Below the pieces are notes generated by a model that searched no databases, was not told where the DNA came from, and saw nothing but the letters and a program-made list of their open reading frames with translations. Below, one piece after another: positions 28,074 through 36,405 of a stretch of 64,000 bases of DNA. The translations under genes and the position numbers were made by a program. Source of the DNA: Pedosphaera sp. (GTDB lineage: Bacteria; Verrucomicrobiota; Verrucomicrobiia; Limisphaerales; UBA9464); the NCBI GenBank assembly GCA_009695205.1, contig SIBK01000016.1, positions 1 to 64,000 of the forward strand. The letters run 5' to 3'. Every line of letters begins with the position of its first letter. Position 1 is the first letter of the stretch.

Positions 28074-28427
28074 CTACCCTATCACTGGCCGGGTGGTCCG
28101 TACCGACACATAGCGAGCCTCCGGGAGAATGAATTTTCGAATCTCGACCGTGACTTGCCCCGCTCCGAATTCGTGCCGGATTCCTTCTGCCAATTCGACG
28201 GCGAGCGTTTCAATGAGCTTCCAACTACGGCCTTCCCCCCAATGCAGCACGCGGCGGCTCACGGCGAAGTAGTCGACGGTCTCGTGCAATTCATCCGTGG
28301 CCGCAGCTCTCGAAAAATCCCGGCTCATTTCCACAGAGATCAGAAGGCGCTGCGGTTGTGCCCGCTCCACATCGGGCACTCCCACGTGGTAAGAGACCTC
28401 AAGATCCCGGATGACGATGGTGTCCAT
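28074..28427 (-). CDS. folB: Dihydroneopterin aldolase family protein (FolB)
   Basis: 117 residues, normal length. FolB cleaves 7,8-dihydroneopterin to 6-hydroxymethyl-dihydropterin in folate synthesis. Family features: VGVPDVERAQPQRLLISVEM with Glu21, the TVDYFAVSRRV block, LIETLAVELAEGI, and the EIRKF strand carrying the Lys that is catalytic in the family. It lies 128 bp downstream of the HAD-Nudix fusion gene, same strand, which suggests a functional link (see findings). Confidence 0.85.
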   Translation of the reverse strand: MDTIVIRDLEVSYHVGVPDVERAQPQRLLISVEMSRDFSRAAATDELHETVDYFAVSRRVLHWGEGRSWKLIETLAVELAEGIRHEFGAGQVTVEIRKFILPEARYVSVRTTRPVIG

Positions 28428-28555
28428 GGAGACTTATTGGTTGAGCATTCAACATTTGCCCTCACCCGGGCCCTCGCCCGTAGGGAAAAGGGTTCAGCCA
28501 TCCTGCGTCGGTGGGAAATTCGCTCGTCACAACTGCAATCGCCGCCTCAACAGTG

Positions 28556-29716
28556 CTATTCGGTCCGGGCTAGCGCGGGCCGCGATGTCACCGCATCCAG
28601 CAGCATACGGGTCGGGGTGTTGAGCGAAAGGCGCCGCGCATCATCCGTCCGAGCCCACTGAAACTCCTGAGCTTCCTCGTTGAGAATGACTAGTTTTTTC
28701 CCGACGGCCCGACAAGTGTAGTTCAGGAGGAGGAAATGGGCGGGGCGGTGAAATTCTGGGGGCTGGATGCAGTCCTGTACCATGACAAATCGAATGTCCG
28801 CGATATCCTGGCCGGTCTCTTCTTTCACTTCGCGCCGCAGAGCCTGTTCGCAGGTTTCGCCCCCTTCGATCTTGCCACCGGGAATTCCCCAACGATTGGA
28901 CCATTTGTTCGTTCGCATCAAAAGCACGCGCCCGGCGTCATCAAAGATGAGAGCCCCTACGGTCGCGATCGGACGTCCAAGTACGGCGGGGCCTGCCTCC
29001 AGCTTCGGAGTGGGAGTAGGAGTGGAAGTCGGGGTTGGCTTCGGCGACAACGGCTCAGTAACCGGGGGGGCCATCGGCGCCGGCGCGAGAAGCTGTTGTA
29101 GCTCTCCCAGATGTTGGACAACAAAATCCGGGCGGGCATTCTTCAGCTGGCGGAGGGATTGGTACCCGGTCAGCACGGCCGCGCTGCGAATGCCTCCCAC
29201 GCGGGCCGCCTCGATGTCGTGCGCCATGTCACCGACGAGCAAAGTCTCCGCGGGATCCAGTGAATTCTCCCGAAGGATGTCCGCGACAGCCGCACGTTTG
29301 TCCCGGACGCTCGTATAACATTTCTCGAAGAGCACACGGAACCCGTTCCGGTCTGATTGCGTCGCGAAATGTTCGGGATGAATGGAGCTGATGACGAAGA
29401 GCCGCATGTTCCGCTCGCGTGCGCGGAGGAGAAAATCGCGAGCATGCGGCAATTCCGTCACCTGAGTCTGGACCTGCTCAAAGCGGTACATGAACCATTT
29501 TTCCAGTTGATCGGGCGCCACCTTCGGTGCCACCCGCTGGTAAAAGCGCTCGAAGGGCAGCTCAAAATCGATGCGAAACTGCTCCAGGGACATCGGCGGC
29601 AGTCCGGCTTGGTCCAGGCAGTAGTTGCTGGCTGCCCAGACCGCCACCAAGTCGTCCACCAGTGTTCCAGACCAATCCAACAGAAGATTACGTACCCGAG
29701 TCATGGTGTCCACCAT
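28556..29716 (-). CDS. HAD-family phosphatase fused to a Nudix hydrolase
   Basis: 386 residues in two modules. HAD domain (about 5-210): nucleophile Asp14 in LLLDWSGTLVDD, motif II VISS (about 108-111), Lys140, motif IV GDMAHDIEAA with Asp163/Asp167. The residue two after the nucleophile is Ser instead of the Asp usual in phosphatases. A Pro/Thr linker (PKPTPTSTPTPTPK, about 225-238) leads to the Nudix domain (about 245-386) with the box G281x5E287x7REVxEETG (WGIPGGKIEGGETCEQALRR). Nudix enzymes cut nucleoside diphosphate-X bonds. A combined pyrophosphohydrolase/phosphatase next to folB could dephosphorylate dihydroneopterin triphosphate; this is inference. ATG at 29704 is an alternative start. 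Confidence 0.85.
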   Translation of the reverse strand: MVDTMTRVRNLLLDWSGTLVDDLVAVWAASNYCLDQAGLPPMSLEQFRIDFELPFERFYQRVAPKVAPDQLEKWFMYRFEQVQTQVTELPHARDFLLRARERNMRLFVISSIHPEHFATQSDRNGFRVLFEKCYTSVRDKRAAVADILRENSLDPAETLLVGDMAHDIEAARVGGIRSAAVLTGYQSLRQLKNARPDFVVQHLGELQQLLAPAPMAPPVTEPLSPKPTPTSTPTPTPKLEAGPAVLGRPIATVGALIFDDAGRVLLMRTNKWSNRWGIPGGKIEGGETCEQALRREVKEETGQDIADIRFVMVQDCIQPPEFHRPAHFLLLNYTCRAVGKKLVILNEEAQEFQWARTDDARRLSLNTPTRMLLDAVTSRPALARTE

Positions 29717-29744
29717 CGCACGCCCACAGGGAAAGGCGAATGAT

Positions 29745-30992
29745 TCACAACTTCGTCATAATCGAAGCGGGATCGACGATCTGTTCCTCGCGGGTCGCCA
29801 GTGTCTTCAATCGAGCTTGGATCACTCCCAGCGGATCGCGCTCCAGTCGAAGGGTGTGCCGGGCTCCCAGTTCCACGGCCCGCTTGAACTGCCGGTCGCT
29901 CTTCGCCGCCGTGAGCGAGTATTCCGTCGTACGCCCCGCTTCACGGAGCCGTTGCACCAGCGCGAGCGAGTCGGCGCGCAGCGTTTCATCCTCAATCAGA
30001 ACCACCACCTCGACCCCGGCTGAAAACCTTGGCAACCGGCCCCGGTCCTTCAGCAAGTCCGTCAGCACCACGTCCCCCATTCCAAACCCAAGAGCCGGCA
30101 TATCCACGCGCCCGCCACTCACCAGCTTTACCAACCCGTCGTACCGGCCTCCGCCGGCGATCGCTCGAAATTCCCCTCCGCGATCAAATGCTTCAAACAC
30201 GACGCCGGTGTAGTACGCGAGCCCGCGAATCACGTTGTAGTCAATCTTGACGTACTCCCGAAGTCCTCGTGCGGCCAAGTTTTCAACCACCGCCGCCAAA
30301 TCCTCCGTAGGTTCGCCGGCCGTGATAAAGGCCTCCACGGCATCCGAAGACAACCCGAGGTCCGCCAGTTTTCGTGTGGTCACTTCGGGTTGCTCCCGTT
30401 CAATCTTGTCGACGATCTGATAGAATTCGTAGGCCCGAGCGGGATCGCCGCGGTGTTTTTCGAAAAACTGCTGCCACGCTTGGCGGCTGCTGAGGCGGAT
30501 GACGAAATCCGATGCCGTTAGGCCGAGTGCACGAAGTTGATCAATGAGCAGTGCAATGATCTCGGCGTCCGCAGCGCGGTCCGCCTCCCCGAAAATGTCG
30601 CAGTTGAGCTGGAAATGCTCTCGAAGTCGCCCCTTCTGTTGCTTTTCGTACCGGTACAATTGTGGAACGCTGAACCACTTGATCGGTTTCTTGTAAGCCC
30701 GAGCCCCGGCCGCAACCATTCGGGCGACGGTCGGGGTAATCTCCGGACGGAGGGCCACGGCACGGTCGCCCTTATCCACGAAGTTGAAAAGTTGACCTAC
30801 GATTTCTTCACCTGACTTCGCGGTGTAAAGCTCGAGAGGCTCGAGCGCAGGGCCGTCGTATTCACGGAAACCATATCGGTGAGCCACCGATCTCCATGAA
30901 TCAAAGATGTGCTGACGTGCATCGCAACTCCAGTCCTCGGGACTTGGCAGCGGCTCGGGAAAGAAATCGCGAAAACCAGGAAGGCGCTCCAT
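29745..30992 (-). CDS. hisS: Histidyl-tRNA synthetase
   Basis: Class II aminoacyl-tRNA synthetase charging tRNA-His. 415 residues from the ATG at 30992 (MERLPGFRDFFPEP); an upstream TTG at 31031 would add 13. Motif 1 is near ALEPLELYTAKSGEE, motif 2 is RYEKQQKGRLREHFQLNCDI, the histidine-binding signature is GLAYYTGVVFE, and motif 3 is near MPALGFGMGDVVL. The C-terminal anticodon domain follows (VVVLIEDETLRADSLALVQ). It has the usual layout and length, and lies 28 bp upstream of the HAD-Nudix gene. Confidence 0.97.
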   Translation of the reverse strand: MERLPGFRDFFPEPLPSPEDWSCDARQHIFDSWRSVAHRYGFREYDGPALEPLELYTAKSGEEIVGQLFNFVDKGDRAVALRPEITPTVARMVAAGARAYKKPIKWFSVPQLYRYEKQQKGRLREHFQLNCDIFGEADRAADAEIIALLIDQLRALGLTASDFVIRLSSRQAWQQFFEKHRGDPARAYEFYQIVDKIEREQPEVTTRKLADLGLSSDAVEAFITAGEPTEDLAAVVENLAARGLREYVKIDYNVIRGLAYYTGVVFEAFDRGGEFRAIAGGGRYDGLVKLVSGGRVDMPALGFGMGDVVLTDLLKDRGRLPRFSAGVEVVVLIEDETLRADSLALVQRLREAGRTTEYSLTAAKSDRQFKRAVELGARHTLRLERDPLGVIQARLKTLATREEQIVDPASIMTKL

Positions 30993-31069
30993 AGGCAGCG
31001 AAGTGAAGCGGAAATGCCTCCGGGTCGGCAAGTGCCGAGCAGCGGGTCAATGGATCGAGATGGGAGTCC

Positions 31070-31363
31070 TCAGCGCTTCGGAGTCAACCGCAGGACGGCT
31101 TCGCGCATTTCCTTGCCGGGCTTAAATTTCACGACCGCGCGGGCCGGAATGGGAACATCGCGGTTGGGCTGGTTGGGATTTCGCCCAACGCGGGCCTTGC
31201 GAATCTTCACTTCGAAGACGCCGAAATTGCGCAACTCAACCGTGGCACCTTCCGCGACAGCCGCAGAGATGTGGTCGAGCGTCCGTTGGATCACTTCGAG
31301 AACTTGCTCCTGAATGAGGTCAGTCTCCTGGCTGATCCGTACCACCAAGTCACGCTTGGTCAT
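31070..31363 (-). CDS. HU/IHF-family DNA-binding protein
   Basis: 97 residues from the ATG at 31363 (an adjacent TTG is in frame). HU/IHF proteins bend DNA as dimers and structure the nucleoid. Signatures: MTKRDLVVRISQETDLIQEQ at the start, VELRNFGVFEVKIRKARVGR with the Gly-Val-Phe core, the RNPNQP tip of the DNA-inserting arm, and VVKFKPGKEMREAV at the end. The long C-terminal helix is closer to IHF than to E. coli HU; the subtype is not certain. It precedes hisS by about 80 bp. Confidence 0.92.
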   Translation of the reverse strand: MTKRDLVVRISQETDLIQEQVLEVIQRTLDHISAAVAEGATVELRNFGVFEVKIRKARVGRNPNQPNRDVPIPARAVVKFKPGKEMREAVLRLTPKR

Positions 31364-31428
31364 CAATAGCCTGTGGGTTAGGGGTTCTGGCTGAACAGTA
31401 TGTAGCTGTAGTATGCCCTAGTTAATTT

Positions 31429-33585
31429 GTGGTCAAGACTCCATTTTGCTGTATGAACAAGGCCGAACAGTCGAAATCGTACTCGCGAAATGGAACTTTC
31501 TCGACCCAACGAGCTCTATCATCCTGTCATACCTTTGTGATCTACCCACAGCCTGAATCCTCCCGCCTGACGCGCGGCAGCCCAACTCCACGGGGTCGCC
31601 CGCTATTTTTTCCCCTCATTGTCCGGACCCGCCCGATCCTCGGATCGCTGTTCGTGGTGATGCTCGGGGTTGTAGGGAGCGTCAGCGGCTGGGGCGCAAC
31701 TTGGCAAAAGCTATTTGATGGAAAAAGTCACACAGGTTGGCGCCCGACGGAATTCGCAGGCGGCGGTGCTATCGAGATTGAGGAAGGCGCCATGATCTTA
31801 AATCAGGGCGCGCTCACCGGCGTGAACTACACCAACTCAGTTCCTAAGCTGGACTATGAAATTGAGCTTGAGGCGAAGCGAGTCGTTGGCAGCGATTTCT
31901 TCTGCGGCCTGACGTTTCCCGTCGACAACAGTTTCTGCACTTGGATCGTGGGTGGCTGGGGTGGGTCCGTGGTCGGTTTGTCCTCCATCGACGGCGAGGA
32001 TGCCGCGAATAATTCGACCACTCGCTTTCTTCGCTTTGAACAAGACCAGTGGTACCGACTCCGACTCCGGGTTTCGGGAACGAATATCTCCGCGTGGATT
32101 GACGGGGACCGGATGATTGATGCCGACATTCGGGAGCGCACCATCGGCTTGCGACCCGGCGACATTGAACTCTCGAAGCCCTTGGGAATCGCGGCATACA
32201 GCACCACCGCCGCCCTCCGAAATATCCAACTCCGATCTCTCGACTCCGGTTCGACCCGCCCGTCCCCACCTCCGGCACCCTCTGTTCCTCAGCCTTCCGC
32301 CTCGTCGGACATTCCAGGTCAACTCATCACCGCCGCTTTGGAAACACACGTCGCCTGGCCGCGTCTCGCTCAATTGTGTGACACGTTTGGTCCTCGGTTT
32401 TCTGGGAGTACAAATCTCGAACTCGCCATTGATTGGATCCTTGCAGAAATGAAACGGGACGGTTTGTCCAACGTCCACGGCGAGCCCGTCTCGGTGCCAC
32501 GATGGGTCCGCGGACGGGAGTCTGCCGCGCTGCTCGAACCTAAGTCGGAAACACTGCCCATGCTCGGCCTCGGAGGAAGTATCGGGACGGGACCCGACGG
32601 AATTCGTGCCGAGGTTCTCGTGGTCCAGAGCTACGAAGAATTGAAAACCCGCGCCGCGGATGCACGCGGGCGGATCGTGGTATTCAATGCACCCTATACG
32701 GATTACGGTGAATCCGTGCGTTTCCGAGTGACCGGAGCGGTGGAGGCGGCCCGGGCCGGGGCCGTGGCAAGCCTGATTCGTTCCGTGACGGATTTTAGCC
32801 TGCAGACCCCGCACACCGGAATGATGCAGTACGACCCGGCGGTGCCAAAGATTCCCCATGCCGCGCTCAGTTCCGAGGATACGGATCGTTTGGCACGCTG
32901 GCAGAAGGAGGGCCGGACCCTTCGAATCCATCTCAAAATGGAAGCACGTCAGGAGGCGGACGTTCTCTCGCGAAACATTATCGCTGAAATTCCAGGGCGC
33001 GAGCGGCCGGAGGAATTTGTCATCGTGGGAGGGCACATCGACAGCTGGGATGTCGGTCAGGGTGCCCAGGATGACGGCGGGAATTGTGTCGCTGCATGGG
33101 AAGTATTGCGCCTGATTCGGGAGCGGGGACTGCAGCCACGGCGGACGATTCGCTGCGTTCTATGGACGAACGAAGAAAACGGGCTTCGCGGGGCGCGGGC
33201 GTATCGAGATCAGCATCGACCGGAATTGGCCAGGCATGTGGTGGCCATTGAAGCGGACAGTGGTACCTACGCGCCTTTGGGATTTGGGTTTACGGGCAGC
33301 GACGCCGCCTTTGGCGAGTTGGGATCCATCAGCCGACTGCTCGAAAGTCGACTCAAGGCAGGAAAATTGACCCGGGGTGGTGGCGAGTCAGACCTCGGGC
33401 CATTGCTGGAAGAAGGCGTGCCCATTTTGGGGTTGCGCGTTGACGGCACTCGTTACTTCTGGTTTCACCACACCTCTGCCGACACAGTCGACAAGGTCTC
33501 GCCGAAAGATCTAGCGGCCTGCACCGCTGCTCTCGCGGCCATGGTCTGGCAGCTTGCGGACGCCGAAGTCCGTTTGCCGCGATGA
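31429..33585 (+). CDS. Secreted DUF1080-like / M28 metallopeptidase fusion
   Basis: Up to 718 residues from a GTG at 31429; the true start is probably further in, before the hydrophobic stretch ILGSLFVVMLGVVGSVSGWGA, which looks like a signal peptide. Next comes a DUF1080-like lectin-type beta domain (WQKLFDGKSHTGWRPTEF, about 93-270), then after a Pro/Ser linker an M28 aminopeptidase domain. Its zinc ligands are visible: GGHIDSWDVGQGAQDDGG (His, Asp), WTNEENGLRGARAY (Glu-Glu), EADSGTY (Asp) and FHHTSADTVDKV (His). A PA-like insert may lie around IVVFNAPYTDYGES. It is probably a periplasmic or surface peptidase; the added beta domain could bind carbohydrate or protein. Confidence 0.85.
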   Translation: MVKTPFCCMNKAEQSKSYSRNGTFSTQRALSSCHTFVIYPQPESSRLTRGSPTPRGRPLFFPLIVRTRPILGSLFVVMLGVVGSVSGWGATWQKLFDGKSHTGWRPTEFAGGGAIEIEEGAMILNQGALTGVNYTNSVPKLDYEIELEAKRVVGSDFFCGLTFPVDNSFCTWIVGGWGGSVVGLSSIDGEDAANNSTTRFLRFEQDQWYRLRLRVSGTNISAWIDGDRMIDADIRERTIGLRPGDIELSKPLGIAAYSTTAALRNIQLRSLDSGSTRPSPPPAPSVPQPSASSDIPGQLITAALETHVAWPRLAQLCDTFGPRFSGSTNLELAIDWILAEMKRDGLSNVHGEPVSVPRWVRGRESAALLEPKSETLPMLGLGGSIGTGPDGIRAEVLVVQSYEELKTRAADARGRIVVFNAPYTDYGESVRFRVTGAVEAARAGAVASLIRSVTDFSLQTPHTGMMQYDPAVPKIPHAALSSEDTDRLARWQKEGRTLRIHLKMEARQEADVLSRNIIAEIPGRERPEEFVIVGGHIDSWDVGQGAQDDGGNCVAAWEVLRLIRERGLQPRRTIRCVLWTNEENGLRGARAYRDQHRPELARHVVAIEADSGTYAPLGFGFTGSDAAFGELGSISRLLESRLKAGKLTRGGGESDLGPLLEEGVPILGLRVDGTRYFWFHHTSADTVDKVSPKDLAACTAALAAMVWQLADAEVRLPR

Positions 33586-33599
33586 GTTAGCCAACCCAC

Positions 33600-34751
33600 A
33601 TGCCCTCCGGAATGCTTGCCCGCCCCCCGTCTCACCACGTGTCAGCCTGCCGTGCGCGCCGGGTCGCGGCTTTGATCACCGTTGTATTCGTGGCGGTCAC
33701 CGCGACAATCAGGTGCCTCGCTGCCCCACAGTTGGAGATACGAGAGGAAACCACCACGTTCTATCTGGCGTGCACCAGCGACATCGCGGGTGGGATGTTG
33801 TATGTCCGTGGGGCGACGGAAATCGCTGACATTCGCTTTGGCCGGCTCCTAGACATCCGACCCGGAGAAGTCACGGGATACCGAGTGCCGCTCGACACCA
33901 ACACTCTTCCGAGCGGCTCGGCGATCGCTTTTTTCCGACTGGAGCATGTCGTTCCGCCACCCGCGCCTTCGTCGAATCTGGTATGGATTCCCCCAGGCAC
34001 CTACACCTTGGGGAGTCCACCCACCGAGTCCAATCGGGACGAAAACGAAGGACCGGAAACAGTGGTAACGTTGACCCAGGATTTTTGGATGGCACGTCAC
34101 GAAACGACCCAGGGTGAGTTTCTTGAAATCATGGAAACAAATCCCAGCTTCTATTCGACCAACAATGGGTTCGCCGACGATAGGAGTCGCCCCGTCGAAT
34201 CGGTGAGCTGGCACATGGCAACAAACTATTGCGGCCGGCTCACCGCGCTTCACGACGCGGCGGGCATTCTCCCGCCGGGAATGGTTTACCGCCTGCCTAC
34301 CGAGATGGAATGGGAATATGCCTGCCGGGCAGGAACCACCACCACGTACTCGTTCGGGTGGACGCTCCGGAAGTCGATGGCGAATTTCAACTGGAGTTGG
34401 GAACATGACGGCCGCACCGGTTGGATCAATCGCTTCGACCAGAGGTCATCGGCGGGCACGGTTCCAGTCGAACAGTACGCCCCCAACGCCTTCGGCCTTT
34501 ATGACATGCATGGCAATGTTTTCGAATGGGTTTCAAACGGACATTTCAACCCGCTCCCTGGCGGTCACATCACTGATTTTGCGGGTCCCACCAATCGGAT
34601 CTACCGCGTCTCCCGGGGAGGCAGCTGGTTCAATGAAGCCTGGCATTCCCGTTCGGCCAACCGGTCCATCAGCATTCAGCCATTTGACCAGGAACCCTAC
34701 TCCGGATTTCGCGTGGTCCTCGCGCGTCCGCTGCCCCCAACCGTTTACTGA
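33600..34751 (+). CDS. FGE/sulfatase-modifying-factor-like secreted protein without the catalytic Cys
   Basis: 383 residues. A hydrophobic N-terminal signal (ALITVVFVAVTATIRCLA) is followed by a 70-residue beta region and an FGE-sulfatase (SUMF1) domain from about 125. Blocks: VWIPPGTYTLGSPPTESNRD, WMARHETTQGEF, RPVESVSWHMATNYCGRL, YRLPTEMEWEYACRAGT, NAFGLYDMHGNVFEW and RVSRGGSWFNEAWHSRSANR. In formylglycine-generating enzymes the last block has Cys before RSA; here it is Ser (HSRSA), so enzyme activity is unlikely. Such domains often serve as binding or structural modules in this phylum. It starts 15 bp after the DUF1080-M28 gene and is probably in the same operon. Confidence 0.85.
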   Translation: MPSGMLARPPSHHVSACRARRVAALITVVFVAVTATIRCLAAPQLEIREETTTFYLACTSDIAGGMLYVRGATEIADIRFGRLLDIRPGEVTGYRVPLDTNTLPSGSAIAFFRLEHVVPPPAPSSNLVWIPPGTYTLGSPPTESNRDENEGPETVVTLTQDFWMARHETTQGEFLEIMETNPSFYSTNNGFADDRSRPVESVSWHMATNYCGRLTALHDAAGILPPGMVYRLPTEMEWEYACRAGTTTTYSFGWTLRKSMANFNWSWEHDGRTGWINRFDQRSSAGTVPVEQYAPNAFGLYDMHGNVFEWVSNGHFNPLPGGHITDFAGPTNRIYRVSRGGSWFNEAWHSRSANRSISIQPFDQEPYSGFRVVLARPLPPTVY

Positions 34752-34911
34752 GTCGTCCAGAACCAGGCTCCCAGCAGACCCCTGGCGCGAACCCTCCATC
34801 GTTCCGGGTGCATCTCACCGAATGGCCGACCTTCCCAGGATCGATTTCTATAATTCGCGGCCCAGGCGACGGCATGCTTCCCAAGCCGCCCGATGACGGT
34901 ATTGTCGCCGC

Positions 34912-36369
34912 ATGAAGTCCTACACCAACTGGATCGGCGGCCAGCCCCTGCCCGCCATGAACAACGCGCGATTCACGACGCACAATCCTGCTGATGCCCG
35001 TGAAATTGTTGCTGAATACCCGCAAAGCGGTCAGGCCGAGGCCACGGCAGCCATTGCGGCCGCCAAGGAGGCTTTTGGGAAATGGGCAGCTCTCACGCCG
35101 GTGGCCCGCGGACGGATCCTTGCCAAGGCGGGCCAAATAATCGAAGCACGGAAGGGCGACCTAGCGGAATTACTCACACGGGAGGAGGGAAAAACTCTCG
35201 CCGAAGCGACCGGTGAGGTGCAACGGGCAGCCGACATCTTTCGATTTTTTGGCGGCGTGGGTTACACGCACGGCGGCCAAGTGATTCCTCATGATCTCCC
35301 CGGTAACTTGCTCTACACCCGCCGTGAGCCACTCGGGGTCGTGGCACTCATCACTCCCTGGAATTTTCCAATTGCAATTCCTGCGTGGAAAATTGCGCCA
35401 GCGCTGCTCGCGGGAAATTCAGTGGTCATTAAGCCGGCCTCCGCCGCCCCGGCGATGACCTTCGAACTCGCCCGCGCCCTGGACGACGCCGGCCTGCCCA
35501 AGGGCGTCCTAAATGTGGTGGTGGGTCAAGGCCGCCCCTTTGGTGCCGAGCTTGCCAGCAATCCCACCATCGCCGCCTTGAGCTTCACCGGCTCCTACGC
35601 GGTCGGTTCAAGCCTCTATCAAGCTCTCGCCCCGCGGATGGTCCGTACTCAACTCGAAATGGGAGGGAAGAACCCGACGATCGTCCTGGCAGATGCCGAC
35701 CTCGATCTCGCCGCAAACCTCGTCGCCCGGGCGGGCTTCGGTCTCACCGGCCAGGCCTGCACTGCCACCAGCCGCGTGATCGTCGAACAATCTGTTCTAG
35801 GGCCGTTCCTCGAAAGACTGGTTAACAAGGCACGTGCGTGGAAGGTAGGCCCCGGACTCGCTTCCGGCGTAGACATGGGCCCTGCCGTGAACGAGGCCGA
35901 GCTCCAAGGAAATCTGGACGCCATCAAACAGGCGCTCGGCGACGGGGCCCACCTTGCGTGGGGAGGCGCCCGGCTCACAGACGGAGATCTCGCCCATGGC
36001 TGGTTTCTCCAGCCGGCCGTCCTTACCGATGTCACGCCTGCCATGAGAATCGCCCGCGAGGAAGTCTTCGGCCCCGTCGTCGCAGTGATGGCTGTGGAGG
36101 ATTTCGAACAGGCACTTGCCGTCGCCAACGGTGTTGACGTCGGACTCAGTGCGACGCTCGTCACTCGCGATCTCAAGAAAGCTCTCGTATACGCCGAGCG
36201 AATTGAAGCGGGGGTCGTCAAGATCAACCAGATCAGCACCGGACTTGCCCTGCAGGCTCCGTTCGGTGGAGTAAAAAAATCGAGCACCGACTCTTTCAAA
36301 GAGCAAGGTGTGGGTGCTCTGGACTTCTATTGCCGCACCAAGACCATCTATCTTGATTATTCGGCCTGA
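34912..36369 (+). CDS. NAD(P)-dependent aldehyde dehydrogenase (semialdehyde type)
   Basis: 485 residues with the intact ALDH fold. It has the oxyanion Asn151 (PWNFPIAIPAWK), the cofactor-loop GS in SFTGSYAVG, general base Glu249 (QLEMGGKNP) and nucleophile Cys283 (GQACTATSR). The C-terminus FGGVKKSSTDSFKEQGVGAL with YCRTKTIYLDY is most like 2-ketoglutarate-semialdehyde or succinate-semialdehyde dehydrogenases. A role in sugar-acid breakdown would fit the UxaA-like gene elsewhere in the window, but the substrate is not fixed by sequence. It is single, preceded by a 160-bp gap. Confidence 0.88.
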   Translation: MKSYTNWIGGQPLPAMNNARFTTHNPADAREIVAEYPQSGQAEATAAIAAAKEAFGKWAALTPVARGRILAKAGQIIEARKGDLAELLTREEGKTLAEATGEVQRAADIFRFFGGVGYTHGGQVIPHDLPGNLLYTRREPLGVVALITPWNFPIAIPAWKIAPALLAGNSVVIKPASAAPAMTFELARALDDAGLPKGVLNVVVGQGRPFGAELASNPTIAALSFTGSYAVGSSLYQALAPRMVRTQLEMGGKNPTIVLADADLDLAANLVARAGFGLTGQACTATSRVIVEQSVLGPFLERLVNKARAWKVGPGLASGVDMGPAVNEAELQGNLDAIKQALGDGAHLAWGGARLTDGDLAHGWFLQPAVLTDVTPAMRIAREEVFGPVVAVMAVEDFEQALAVANGVDVGLSATLVTRDLKKALVYAERIEAGVVKINQISTGLALQAPFGGVKKSSTDSFKEQGVGALDFYCRTKTIYLDYSA

Positions 36370-36405
36370 AATCGTCCGGGGCGCCCAGCGGATGAGCGAC
36401 ACACA

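Noticed and set aside
31837-33036. 399-codon minus-strand frame opposite the DUF1080-M28 gene
   Set aside because: The plus strand encodes intact zinc-ligand motifs; the antisense product has no recognisable domain.
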